A stretch of DNA of 64,000 bases from Holophagae bacterium (lineage in GTDB: Bacteria > Acidobacteriota > Holophagae > Acanthopleuribacterales > Acanthopleuribacteraceae). A program made the position numbers and the translations under genes. The notes below the pieces were generated by a model. That model did not search any database and was not told the origin of the DNA. It saw only the letters and a list, made by a program, of their open reading frames with translations. The number at the start of each line of letters is the position of its first letter. Within the stretch, counting starts at the first letter, position 1. The stretch lies in NCBI GenBank assembly GCA_030429565.1, contig JAUIFE010000030.1:1-64000 (forward strand), in the 5' to 3' direction. Below are positions 45,501 to 53,635 of the stretch, one piece after another.

Positions 45501-48123
45501 TGGCGGCGTGGATGTGGGTGTGAATCTGCAGCTTGCCGGCGACGGGACGGCACAGCGTCAAGCGTTGTAGCGCGACCGGCACGTAACGCGTTTGCGGCCG
45601 TTGTTGTTGCGCGGCGATTTGTACCAATTGAAAGGCGCCGTCGAGTAAACGCGGATCGAGCAAACCCTCGGGTGCGCTGTCTTGTGGCAGTGCGACCTCG
45701 CCCCAGGCTTGATCGTCGACGACGGCGACGGCGTCCAAGCATCGAAAGGCGGGGCCGTAGTCGAAGCCGGCGCGGGCGAATTGGGCGTACCAAGCGGCGT
45801 CGCGTTGCAGGCTCGGCGGCGGGCCGGGTGGCGTTACATCCGGTGCGGCGCTTGCCACGCCCGCTTCGCCTTCGACGTGCAGGGTCCAAGCACCGTCGAC
45901 AGCGGCGGCGGCACGGCTAAAGATTTGGAAGCGGTAAAAGCCGTCACTTTTGGGTCGCAACACGGTTTGCAGTAAACGCGGCGTGTCGAGGACCAGGGCT
46001 TCGCGAATACCGATCTCGCCCAACCAGGGTGCGGATGTGCCGCTGACGTGGGCGACGGCGGCGAGCGCCATGTCGAAGAAGGCGGCGCCGGCGAGCAGGG
46101 TGCGGCCGGCGACGACGTGATCGCCAAGGTAACCACTGCCGGCGTCAAGCACGCTCGATTCGAACAGTATTTCGTGGCCGGCGGCGTGGAGGGGGCGGCC
46201 GAGTAAGGGATGGATCGGGGCGGCGACGGCGCCGCCGGGGGCATTGCCGGCTTCGGCCTGGAATGGGAACACTTGGTGTTGAAACGGGTAAAACGGCAGG
46301 GTGCGCTTGCGCGGGGCCGGGCCGTAGTCCAATGAGGAAAAGGCCGGCGTTTTACCGGCGACAAATTGGGCGGCGGTGGTGTGCACGGGTTCGCTCAGCC
46401 AAGCGGGCGCTTCGGCGGCATCCCAACCCAAGCCGGCGGAAACCCAAACGCCTGGCTGTAAAAGGCCTTTGGCCAAAGCGGTCAGCGCATTTTGCAGTTC
46501 GGCACCGTCGCGGGCGCACAGCGCGGCGCGCACATTAAAAACGGCGCGGCCGGTGTTGTGGCTGTAACACAAATCCAGCCAAGCATTTGTGTCTTGATCT
46601 TGCAGCCATGCCGCGTAACGTGCGGCCATCGCCTGCAGCGCCGCCGGGCTTTTGGCCGAAAGCGCCAGCAGCGCGATTTGGTCGCTGTTCTGTTCGGCAG
46701 GCGGTGCCTCAACCTTTTGCGTCGCTTGAAAGTCCTCCAAGACCACGTGCACGTTGGTGCCGCTAAACCCAAACGAGCTAATGCCGGCAAGGCGTGCTTC
46801 GCCGTCGTCGACCGACCAGGTTTTGCCTTGCAGCGGCAGTTCCAGCGCGAGCCGGTCCCAGGGAATGTGTGGGTTGGGTGTTTGAAAGTTGACGTGCGGC
46901 GGGATCTCGCCGTGTTTGAGCATCATGATGGTTTTGATCAGTGCGGAAATGCCCGCCGAGGATTCCAGGTGACCCATGTTGGTTTTGACCGAACCGACCA
47001 CCAAGGGTTTGCGGCGCGGTTGTTTGCAGAAAACGTTGCCGAGCGCACCGATTTCGACGGGGTCGCCCAGTTTGGTGCCGGTGCCGTGGGCTTCGATGTA
47101 ACCGACCTCGGCGGGATCGACGCCGCCGTCGCGCAAGGCGGCGCGAATCACCTCTTCCTGGGCGGGGCCGCTGGGGACGGTTAAGCCACCGCTGGCGCCG
47201 TCTTGATTGGTGGCGGAACCGCGCACCAGCGCGTGGATGGTGTCGCCGGCGGCGAGCGCGTCACTCAAGCGTTTCAGGACCAACATGCCGCTGCCTTCGC
47301 TGCGCACGTAGCCGTCGGCATTGGCGTCGAAGGTTTTGCAGCGTCCGTCCGGCGCCAACATGCGTGCACGGCAAAAACACACGGTCATGCCTGGCAACAA
47401 CAGTAAATGCGCGCCGCCGGCCAGCGCCATGTCGCATTCGCCGCGGCGCAGGCTTTGACAGGCGAGGTGCGTCGACAGCAACGACGACGAGCAGGCGGTG
47501 TCGACGGCGAAGTTCGGCCCTTTCAAGCCGAGCGCAAACGAGATGCGGCCCGAGGCGACGCAGCCGCAACTGCCGGTGCCGGTGTAGGCGTTGATATTTT
47601 GCGGGCCTTCCAAACCAAACCGCAGCACCGCGTGTTCCCAGTTGCCGATCCCCAAAAAGACGCCGGTGTTGGAGCCGTACAGGTTTTGTGGGTTGATGCC
47701 GGCGTGTTCCAGCGCTTCCCAGGCGACTTCCAGCACAAGCCGTTGCTGCGGGTCCATGCTGCCCGCTTCCTTGGGTGAAATACCGAAAAAGGCGTTGTCG
47801 AAGCCGTCGATGCGGTCGATGTAACCGCCGTAACGGGTGTAGATTTTGCCCTTGGCGTCGGGATCGGGATCGTAGTAGGCGTCGATGTCCCAGCGGTCCT
47901 TGGGCACCTCGCGAATACCGGAGCGGCCTTCGCGCAACAGCGACCAATAGGCGTCGGGCGTGTCGCAGCCGCCGGGAAAGCGGCAAGCCATGCCGACGAC
48001 GGCGATGGGTTCGTGTTGGCGGCGTTTAAAGCCGTGTACCTGTTTGCGTAGGTGACGCAGTTCGATGAGCGCTTTCTTAAGCAGCGCTTGCGCGTCGGTG
48101 CCGTCGATGGGGATGTCAGTCAT
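42547..48123 (-). CDS. PKS module KS-(AT remnant)-DH-ER-KR-ACP
   Basis: 1858 aa. The ATG at 48123 follows GAGGAAG and overlaps the upstream stop by 8 bp. KS (Cys-211, His-346, His-385). Residues 483-565 are a typical KS-AT linker (IALLALSAKSPAALQAMAAR) and 571-620 a typical post-AT linker (QFVAGKTPAF, LPFYPFQHQVFPF), but the roughly 300-aa AT core between them is absent. DH (His-669; HxxxGxxxxA, Asp-828), ER (about 1155-1470; HAAAGGVGL), KR (GGLGALG 1494-1500, Tyr-1630, LHD motif) and ACP (Ser-1787 in GFDSL) follow. It should extend the chain by a fully reduced CH2-CH2 unit, with malonyl supplied by another AT. The Leu/Glu-rich C-terminal tail looks like a docking helix. Confidence 0.9.
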   Translation of the reverse strand: MTDIPIDGTDAQALLKKALIELRHLRKQVHGFKRRQHEPIAVVGMACRFPGGCDTPDAYWSLLREGRSGIREVPKDRWDIDAYYDPDPDAKGKIYTRYGGYIDRIDGFDNAFFGISPKEAGSMDPQQRLVLEVAWEALEHAGINPQNLYGSNTGVFLGIGNWEHAVLRFGLEGPQNINAYTGTGSCGCVASGRISFALGLKGPNFAVDTACSSSLLSTHLACQSLRRGECDMALAGGAHLLLLPGMTVCFCRARMLAPDGRCKTFDANADGYVRSEGSGMLVLKRLSDALAAGDTIHALVRGSATNQDGASGGLTVPSGPAQEEVIRAALRDGGVDPAEVGYIEAHGTGTKLGDPVEIGALGNVFCKQPRRKPLVVGSVKTNMGHLESSAGISALIKTIMMLKHGEIPPHVNFQTPNPHIPWDRLALELPLQGKTWSVDDGEARLAGISSFGFSGTNVHVVLEDFQATQKVEAPPAEQNSDQIALLALSAKSPAALQAMAARYAAWLQDQDTNAWLDLCYSHNTGRAVFNVRAALCARDGAELQNALTALAKGLLQPGVWVSAGLGWDAAEAPAWLSEPVHTTAAQFVAGKTPAFSSLDYGPAPRKRTLPFYPFQHQVFPFQAEAGNAPGGAVAAPIHPLLGRPLHAAGHEILFESSVLDAGSGYLGDHVVAGRTLLAGAAFFDMALAAVAHVSGTSAPWLGEIGIREALVLDTPRLLQTVLRPKSDGFYRFQIFSRAAAAVDGAWTLHVEGEAGVASAAPDVTPPGPPPSLQRDAAWYAQFARAGFDYGPAFRCLDAVAVVDDQAWGEVALPQDSAPEGLLDPRLLDGAFQLVQIAAQQQRPQTRYVPVALQRLTLCRPVAGKLQIHTHIHAATDEHLKAAITLCDEHGHLVAHIDGIVGARLSEASATDLRALAYHRHAVHLPAPTATTESPTTWLLLAAADDPLAEALCRQAPGTDDRCLIAAPGHRYQRDESGNYRLDLTNRNQVERLFDEVLLATESARPACGGVVLMPSLSQGEQVTCAERAALMGVTVAQVLAARADSAPPRLWFATCDSAALLAHDESAPPFGAPLWGLRRVLAVEAPALQASCIDLAGDMNNQADDLRHALRRADSETETIWRNGERYVPRLARGLHQRADNLFRPPATAVALRLEAYGNTDRLKLVPQTPQAPQAGEVQIKVTASGLNFRDVLHALGMLEQQAAAIGIHGAEDMPFGFECCGVVSAVGPDVDSLAVGREVVAVLCAGSLADYVTVPAAFVIEKPAGLDANQAATLLTTFLTALHGLEDLAQVQAGDKVLIHAAAGGVGLSAVRLVQALGGDVYATASPAKWDFLRRQGVKHIMNSRTLDFADQIKDSTDGRGVDVVLNSLNGEFIDHSVAALAEGGRFIEIGKLGIWSAATMAQRRPDVRYHAFDLNEIAQREPAAIQSLLHKLCTRIDGGQVKPLPMQVFPITQAPQAFRTMAQGKHVGKVVLEVNPKAPVVVRPDAGYLITGGLGALGRRVAAKLIELGARNLLLLGRGVHNPDGDALFNRDDVTVVYRQVDVADADAVAQLIKDWDGPPLRGLIHAAGVLHDTALDALDAESMHRVAAAKITGTWALHQACADQELDFFVLFSSIAALLGNPGQANYAAANSFLDALAAYRRARQLPATTINWGAWATEGMTVDAAHLARLGAKALVPEQGLAALAAVLAENIGQTLIADIDLDTYATRLGLDRNRGLLADLLATPAEAAETGADLAAQIAGAVAGERPALMLDHVRATAAALMGYREDQIAVDLPLTDQGFDSLMAVELRNKLGRDVNRDLPVSLFYDYPTLEKLAGYLLNDVLAAAPAAEPATAPQAALDSNDVLAEIEMLLD

Positions 48124-51100
48124 GGTTTTCTTCCTCAATCGCCTGCAGCTCGGCGAGCAGCAACGCGACCACTTGTTGGTCGTCGATGTCGGCGGGGATA
48201 TCTTCGAGTTCAGCGCCAAAGGCTTGGTGACGCACGGTTTGGGTAACGGGTGCGGCGTCTTGGCGGGCGAACAGTTCGGCGGGCAGTTGGTCGTCGACGA
48301 GGTGGCGGACCAGCGCTTCGACGGTGGGGTAATCGAACAGCAGCGTCGCGCCGAGCTCGATCTCGAAATCGGCTTCGAGTTGGTTGCGCACTTCCACGGC
48401 CATCAGCGAATCCAAGCCGAAATCGAACAGCGGTTGGCGCGGTTCCAGGTCCTCGGCGGCGTCGAGCGACATAATCGCGGCGATGCAGGCGCGCACGTGG
48501 TCGGCGACGAGGCCGGCGCGCTGTTCGGTATCGGCAGCGGCGAGTTGGGCGCGTTTGCTTTGGGTGGGCCGTTTGGCGGCGGTGTTTTTGGGGCGTAGGT
48601 GTTGGAACAGCGCCGGCGCTTGGCCGCGATAACGTTTCTCTAAATACTGTGGCCAGGCGATTTCCACCACCATCGCACTCGCCGGCGCGTTGTGGGCCAG
48701 GCGGTCGAGCGTTTCGAAAGCTTGCGCCGCCGGCAACAGGTTGAGGCCCATGCGACGCCAGCCCTCTTGCACGCGCGCTTGCGCGGTGGCCGCCATGCCG
48801 GCGCCGGCCCAGGGTCCCCAGTTCACCGACAAGGCAGGCAGACCCAAGGCGCGCCGGTGTTGGGCCAGCGCGTCGAGGTAGGCGTTGGCGGTGGCGTAGT
48901 GGGTTTGGCCGACCGAACCGAGCACGGCCGCAACCGACGAGTAGGTGACGAACCACTCGAGTTCGCCGCCCTGTTGGTGTAGGTTCCAGGCGCCCGCGAT
49001 CTTGGGGGCGAGGACACGCTGGAAGTGCGGCCAATCGCATTGGGTCAGCACGGCGTCGTCAAGCACGCCGGCACAGTGGAACACCCCTTTAATTGGGCTG
49101 AGGATTTCGGCGGCATCGTGGAACACGCGCGCTACGTGCTCGGGCTTGGCGATATCGGCGGTGAGCGGTTGCACGCGCACGCCGCTGTCGCGCAGGCGAT
49201 CCAACTGTTGTTGGGCCTGGCGCGAGGGCTCGCGACGACCCAGCAGAATTAACTCGCGTGCGCCCTGCTCCGCCAGCCAGGCCGCCGTTTGCAGACCGAG
49301 CGCGCCGAAGCCGCCGCTGATCAGGTAAGCCGCGTCGGCGCGAATCGGCGCGGCTTGGCCGCTGACGTCGGCCTCAAGTGGTTGCAGGCGTTGACCCAGC
49401 CATTGGTCGCCGCGCCGGACCAGGCGTGATTCGCCCGCTTGGGCTTGAAGGGCGGCGAGCAAATCGGCGGCATGGGGCGTGGCGGCCGAGTCGAGGTCGA
49501 GCAGGCGCGGCCCCAGTTCGGCGTGTTCCAGTTGCAGGGTGGCGCCGAAACCCCAGAGCGCGTGTTGGTTGGGGTCGGCCGTGGTTTGGCCGTCGACGGC
49601 GACGGCGCCGCGCGTGACCAGCAGCAAGCGGCCCTTGACGCCTTGTTTAACCAAGGTTTGGGTAAGGTGTAGCAAGCCGGCGAGGTGGCTTTGCTCGTGG
49701 TCGTCGACATCCAGTGCCCATAGGTACAGAATGTTCAGTGGCTCGCCGTCGGGCAAGGCGTTTTCGAAGGATTCGTTGCGCTGGGCTGTAAAGGGATCGA
49801 GGATGAATCCTTCGTCGGTGACCTCATCGCGAGCGCCGGTGCGGACCATGGTAACGGCGGCGTTTTGGTTTTGTTCGCGAATCAGTGCCGCCAGTTCGTC
49901 GCCCAAACCATAGCGGTCGGCGCAGATCAGCCACGCCGGCGCGCTGTCCGATTGGGTCAGTTGGACCGGCTCGTAAGCGATTTGTAGCAAGGGGTTGCGG
50001 CGACCGGCGTTCAAGCCGCGCAGAATGGCGGCACGCGTTGTTTTGCGAAAGCGCAGGCCGTGGACGAGCGCGACCGGCCGGCCTGTGTCGTCGTAGAGCG
50101 TGAAATCGGCGCGCAGCGTTTCCGGTAATCCTTGGGCGGGTAAGGCCTCGGCCAATCGGCCGTAACACCACAGTGTCGTTTGGCTTTGGGCGAGCCATTG
50201 CACGCCGTCGATCGCCACCGGTAAATAGTTGTGGTCGTGCATGAGGTGCAGGAACAGCGGACCAACGACTTGGAAACAGGCGTCGAGCGCGGCCGGATGA
50301 AGCAGGGTGCCGGCGTCGGGTTCCAAGGTTTCGATGCGACCCAGTGCTTGGCCGTCGCCGAGTTGCAAGGCTTTGACAGCGGTGAAATGCGGGCCCAGCT
50401 CAAGGCCGATGGTGCGGTAGAAGCGGTAGAGTTCGGCCGGGTCGAAGTTTTGCGTACAGGCGGTGCGTGCTTGAGCGAGCGTGGCCGGGGTGCCGACGGC
50501 TTCGCGGCGCACGATAACGGCTTCGGCGTGGCGTAACCAGCTCGGGTCGCCTTGCAAGGCGCGGCTGTAGATTTCCAGGCCGGCGTGGTCGGCGTCGCGC
50601 GGCGTCACCAGCACTTGGGTGCAGCGCGTTTCGGCGCCGTGGAACTGCAGCGGCAGGCCGATTTGCAGCGATTCCAGCGCGACCTGATCGCTGTCGAAAA
50701 CTTGGCGGGCGGCGCACAGGGCGGTGTCGACGTAGGCACTGGCGGGCATGATCACACTGCCGTGAATGACGTGGTCGGCGAGGAACGCGGGGTCGCTTGC
50801 GGTTACGTTTCGTTCAAAGCGTTGTTCGCGTTCGCCGGCTAGGGCCAAAGCGGCGCCGGTCATCGTAAAACGAGCCGCCGTGGTGCCGTTGCTCGGGCGT
50901 TGCCGGGCCAGGTTGACCCAGTAACTTTTGCGCTGGAACGGGTAGGTCGGTAGCGCGAGCAGGCGGGCGCCTGGACGGCGCTGTGGCGCTGGATCGAAGC
51001 CGGCCGTGTACAGGCGCGCCAAGGCTTTGTGAAAGGTTTCGTCGGGTGCGTCGGGCCGCAGGGTGGCCACCCAGCGGTCGGCGCCAACTTCGCTCAAGCA

Positions 51101-53635
51101 GCGACGTGCCATGCCGCACAGGCTCGGCTTGGCTCCGATCTCGACGAAAAGCGACGGGTCTTTGGTGGCGAGGGTTTCCATACCGCGTTGGAACTGAACC
51201 GGTTGACGCACGTGGTTGACCCAATAATCAACCGTCGCGATCTCGTCGCCGGCGAAGTCACCGGATAGGCCGGCGATGAGGGCGCGTTGCGGCGGGTGGA
51301 AGCGCAAGCCGGCAATGGCGTCGGCGAAGGTGTCGAGCATGGGGTCCATCAGTGCTGAGTGGAACGCGTGCGAGACGGTTAGCGGCATGCAGCGAATGTC
51401 GCGGGTACCCATCTCACGGCAAACAGCGTCGACATCGGCGGCCGGCCCCGAGATCATGGTCAGGGCCGGGCCGTTGTAGGCGGCGACGGCGACGCGATCC
51501 CCATAAGTTGCCAGCACTTCGGTGACGGTTTCGCCGGCGGCGAAAACCGAGGCCATCGCGCCACCGCTCGGCAAGGCGCCCATCAGGCGCGCGCGGGCCG
51601 CGACCAAGCGCAACCCGTCCTCCAGGCTAAAGACGCCGGCGAGGTGGGCGGCGGCAATTTCGCCAACACTGTGACCGAACAAGGCGCTTGGTTGTAAACC
51701 GTGCGCCGCGAGGGTGCGGTACAGGGACACCGCCAGTGCGAACAGGGCGGGCTGGGTGTATTGGGTTTGGTGGATGGCCGTGTCGGCGGCATCATCGGCG
51801 AAAACGATTTGGTGCAGCGGATGCGGCATGAGGGGGGCCAGCATGTCGGCACATTGGTCGAAGGTGGTGCGGTAAACCGGTTCCGATTGATAGAGTTCGC
51901 GACCCATACCGACGTATTGCGAACCTTGGCCGGTGAACAACAGCGCCGCGCGCGGTCGTGGCTCGCGTGGCGCGGCGAGCAGGCCGCCGTGGTGTTCGCC
52001 GCCCAGGTAAGCGGCGACGCCGGCGCGTAGGTCGGGTCCGTTGGCGGCGACGACGGCCAACCGTTGCTCGAAGTGGGTGCGGCCGGTGGCGAGTGTGTGG
52101 CACAGGTCGTCGAGCGCGGTGTGCGGGTGTTGGTCCAAGTAGGTGTCGAGCCGTTGTGCGGCGGCCTGCAAGGCGGCTTCGTCTTTGGCCGAGAGCCGCA
52201 CCAAGTAGGGGCGCTGGGTTTGGGCCGGCGTCGCCGGTGCGGGATCGTGGCCGGCGACGACCACATGGGCGTTGGTACCCGAGGCGCCGAACGAGCTAAC
52301 CCCGGCGATGCGGGTCGCGGCCTGTTCGGGCCAGGCGCGGCCGGCGTCGACCACCTCGAGCGGTAGCCGTGACCAGGGGATTTTGGGGTTGGGCGTGTGG
52401 TAGTGCAAGGTGGCCGGGATGGCGCCGTGCTGCACGCTCAGGATCGTTTTGAGCAGACCGGCCAAGCCGGCGGCGGCCTCGGTATGGCCGAGGTTGGTTT
52501 TTACCGCGCCCAGCAGCAATGGGTTGACGCGGTTACCGCCGAACACCGCGCCCAGGGCTTCGGCCTCGAGCGGATCACCCAGCGGCGTGCCGGTACCGTG
52601 GGTTTCCACATAAGCGACGGTGTCCGCTTCGGTACGGGCGTCGGCCAAGGCGGCCCGGATGACCGCTTGTTGCGCCTTGCCGTTGGGCACGGTGATGCCC
52701 GCGCTAACGCCGTCGTGGTTGACCGCGCTGCCGCGCAACACCGCGTAGATGCGGTCGCCGGCGGCTTCGGCGTCACTCAGGCGTTTGAGCACCAAACCCG
52801 CGCCGCCCTCGCCGCGCACGTACCCGTTGGCCGAGGCGTCGAAACTCTTGCAGCGGCCGTCGGGTGAGAGCATGTGCGCCTTGGAGAAGTTGATGGTGAC
52901 CTCGGGCGTCAGCATCAGGTTGGCGCCGCACGCCAGCGCGCTGTCGCACTCGCGCGAACGCAGGGCGCGGCAGGCCAAATGCACGGCCACCAGGGACGAT
53001 GAACAGGCGGTATCGACCGTTAGCGTGGGGCCGTTGAGACCCAAGGTGTAGGCGATGCGACCCGCGGCCATGCACGGGAAACTGCCGGTGATCAGGTAGG
53101 GATCGATTTGTTCGAAGGTCCCGCGTGCGAACTGCATGGCGGCGTAATCGAACGTACTCAAGCCGGTGAACACGCCGGTTTTGCTTCCAACCAACTGCGT
53201 CGGCGGCAGGCCCGCGTCTTCCAGGGCCTCCCAACAAATTTCCAGTAGCAAGCGGTGTTGCGGATCAAGCGCGGCGGCTTCGCGCGGCGTCACGCCGAAA
53301 AACCGTGCGTCAAATTCATCGATACGTTCCAAAAAACCGCCAAACCGCGTTGCGACGCGCCCTGGCGCATCGGGGTCGGGATCGTACAAGGCTTCGTTGT
53401 CCCAGCGCGAGGCGGGCACCTCGGCGATGACGTCGCCGCCCCGTTGCAGTAGCTCCCAAAAGGCTTGCGGCGAATCGGCGCCGCCGGGAAAGCGGCAGGC
53501 GGCGCCGACGACGGCAATCGCTTCGCTGCGATAGGCGTCGGCCTGTTCCAGCCTGGCCTCCATTTTTTCGAGCGCGCTGTAGGCTTGTTTGAGCTGCTGA
53601 ATGAGTCGCTGTTGCGTGGCGTCGGGTGTGGTCAT
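48116..53635 (-). CDS. PKS module KS-AT-DH-KR-ACP
   Basis: 1839 aa. The start is the ATG at 53635, which overlaps the upstream TGA as ATGA; an ATG four codons earlier is less likely. KS (Cys-211, His-346, His-384), AT (Ser-656 in FGHSVGE; HAFHS at 756-760, the malonyl-CoA signature), DH with canonical HVIHGSVIMP (His-955) and Asp-1118, KR (GGFGALG, LDD motif predicting a B-type alcohol, Tyr-1580) and ACP (Ser-1743 in GLDSL). Predicted outcome is an alkene. It is the only complete DH-containing module with its own AT in the window, hence a candidate to load the AT-less neighbours. The C-terminal tail VVALLLAELQAIEEEN is a likely docking element matching a coiled-coil-like N-terminus downstream. 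Confidence 0.92.
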   Translation of the reverse strand: MTTPDATQQRLIQQLKQAYSALEKMEARLEQADAYRSEAIAVVGAACRFPGGADSPQAFWELLQRGGDVIAEVPASRWDNEALYDPDPDAPGRVATRFGGFLERIDEFDARFFGVTPREAAALDPQHRLLLEICWEALEDAGLPPTQLVGSKTGVFTGLSTFDYAAMQFARGTFEQIDPYLITGSFPCMAAGRIAYTLGLNGPTLTVDTACSSSLVAVHLACRALRSRECDSALACGANLMLTPEVTINFSKAHMLSPDGRCKSFDASANGYVRGEGGAGLVLKRLSDAEAAGDRIYAVLRGSAVNHDGVSAGITVPNGKAQQAVIRAALADARTEADTVAYVETHGTGTPLGDPLEAEALGAVFGGNRVNPLLLGAVKTNLGHTEAAAGLAGLLKTILSVQHGAIPATLHYHTPNPKIPWSRLPLEVVDAGRAWPEQAATRIAGVSSFGASGTNAHVVVAGHDPAPATPAQTQRPYLVRLSAKDEAALQAAAQRLDTYLDQHPHTALDDLCHTLATGRTHFEQRLAVVAANGPDLRAGVAAYLGGEHHGGLLAAPREPRPRAALLFTGQGSQYVGMGRELYQSEPVYRTTFDQCADMLAPLMPHPLHQIVFADDAADTAIHQTQYTQPALFALAVSLYRTLAAHGLQPSALFGHSVGEIAAAHLAGVFSLEDGLRLVAARARLMGALPSGGAMASVFAAGETVTEVLATYGDRVAVAAYNGPALTMISGPAADVDAVCREMGTRDIRCMPLTVSHAFHSALMDPMLDTFADAIAGLRFHPPQRALIAGLSGDFAGDEIATVDYWVNHVRQPVQFQRGMETLATKDPSLFVEIGAKPSLCGMARRCLSEVGADRWVATLRPDAPDETFHKALARLYTAGFDPAPQRRPGARLLALPTYPFQRKSYWVNLARQRPSNGTTAARFTMTGAALALAGEREQRFERNVTASDPAFLADHVIHGSVIMPASAYVDTALCAARQVFDSDQVALESLQIGLPLQFHGAETRCTQVLVTPRDADHAGLEIYSRALQGDPSWLRHAEAVIVRREAVGTPATLAQARTACTQNFDPAELYRFYRTIGLELGPHFTAVKALQLGDGQALGRIETLEPDAGTLLHPAALDACFQVVGPLFLHLMHDHNYLPVAIDGVQWLAQSQTTLWCYGRLAEALPAQGLPETLRADFTLYDDTGRPVALVHGLRFRKTTRAAILRGLNAGRRNPLLQIAYEPVQLTQSDSAPAWLICADRYGLGDELAALIREQNQNAAVTMVRTGARDEVTDEGFILDPFTAQRNESFENALPDGEPLNILYLWALDVDDHEQSHLAGLLHLTQTLVKQGVKGRLLLVTRGAVAVDGQTTADPNQHALWGFGATLQLEHAELGPRLLDLDSAATPHAADLLAALQAQAGESRLVRRGDQWLGQRLQPLEADVSGQAAPIRADAAYLISGGFGALGLQTAAWLAEQGARELILLGRREPSRQAQQQLDRLRDSGVRVQPLTADIAKPEHVARVFHDAAEILSPIKGVFHCAGVLDDAVLTQCDWPHFQRVLAPKIAGAWNLHQQGGELEWFVTYSSVAAVLGSVGQTHYATANAYLDALAQHRRALGLPALSVNWGPWAGAGMAATAQARVQEGWRRMGLNLLPAAQAFETLDRLAHNAPASAMVVEIAWPQYLEKRYRGQAPALFQHLRPKNTAAKRPTQSKRAQLAAADTEQRAGLVADHVRACIAAIMSLDAAEDLEPRQPLFDFGLDSLMAVEVRNQLEADFEIELGATLLFDYPTVEALVRHLVDDQLPAELFARQDAAPVTQTVRHQAFGAELEDIPADIDDQQVVALLLAELQAIEEENHD

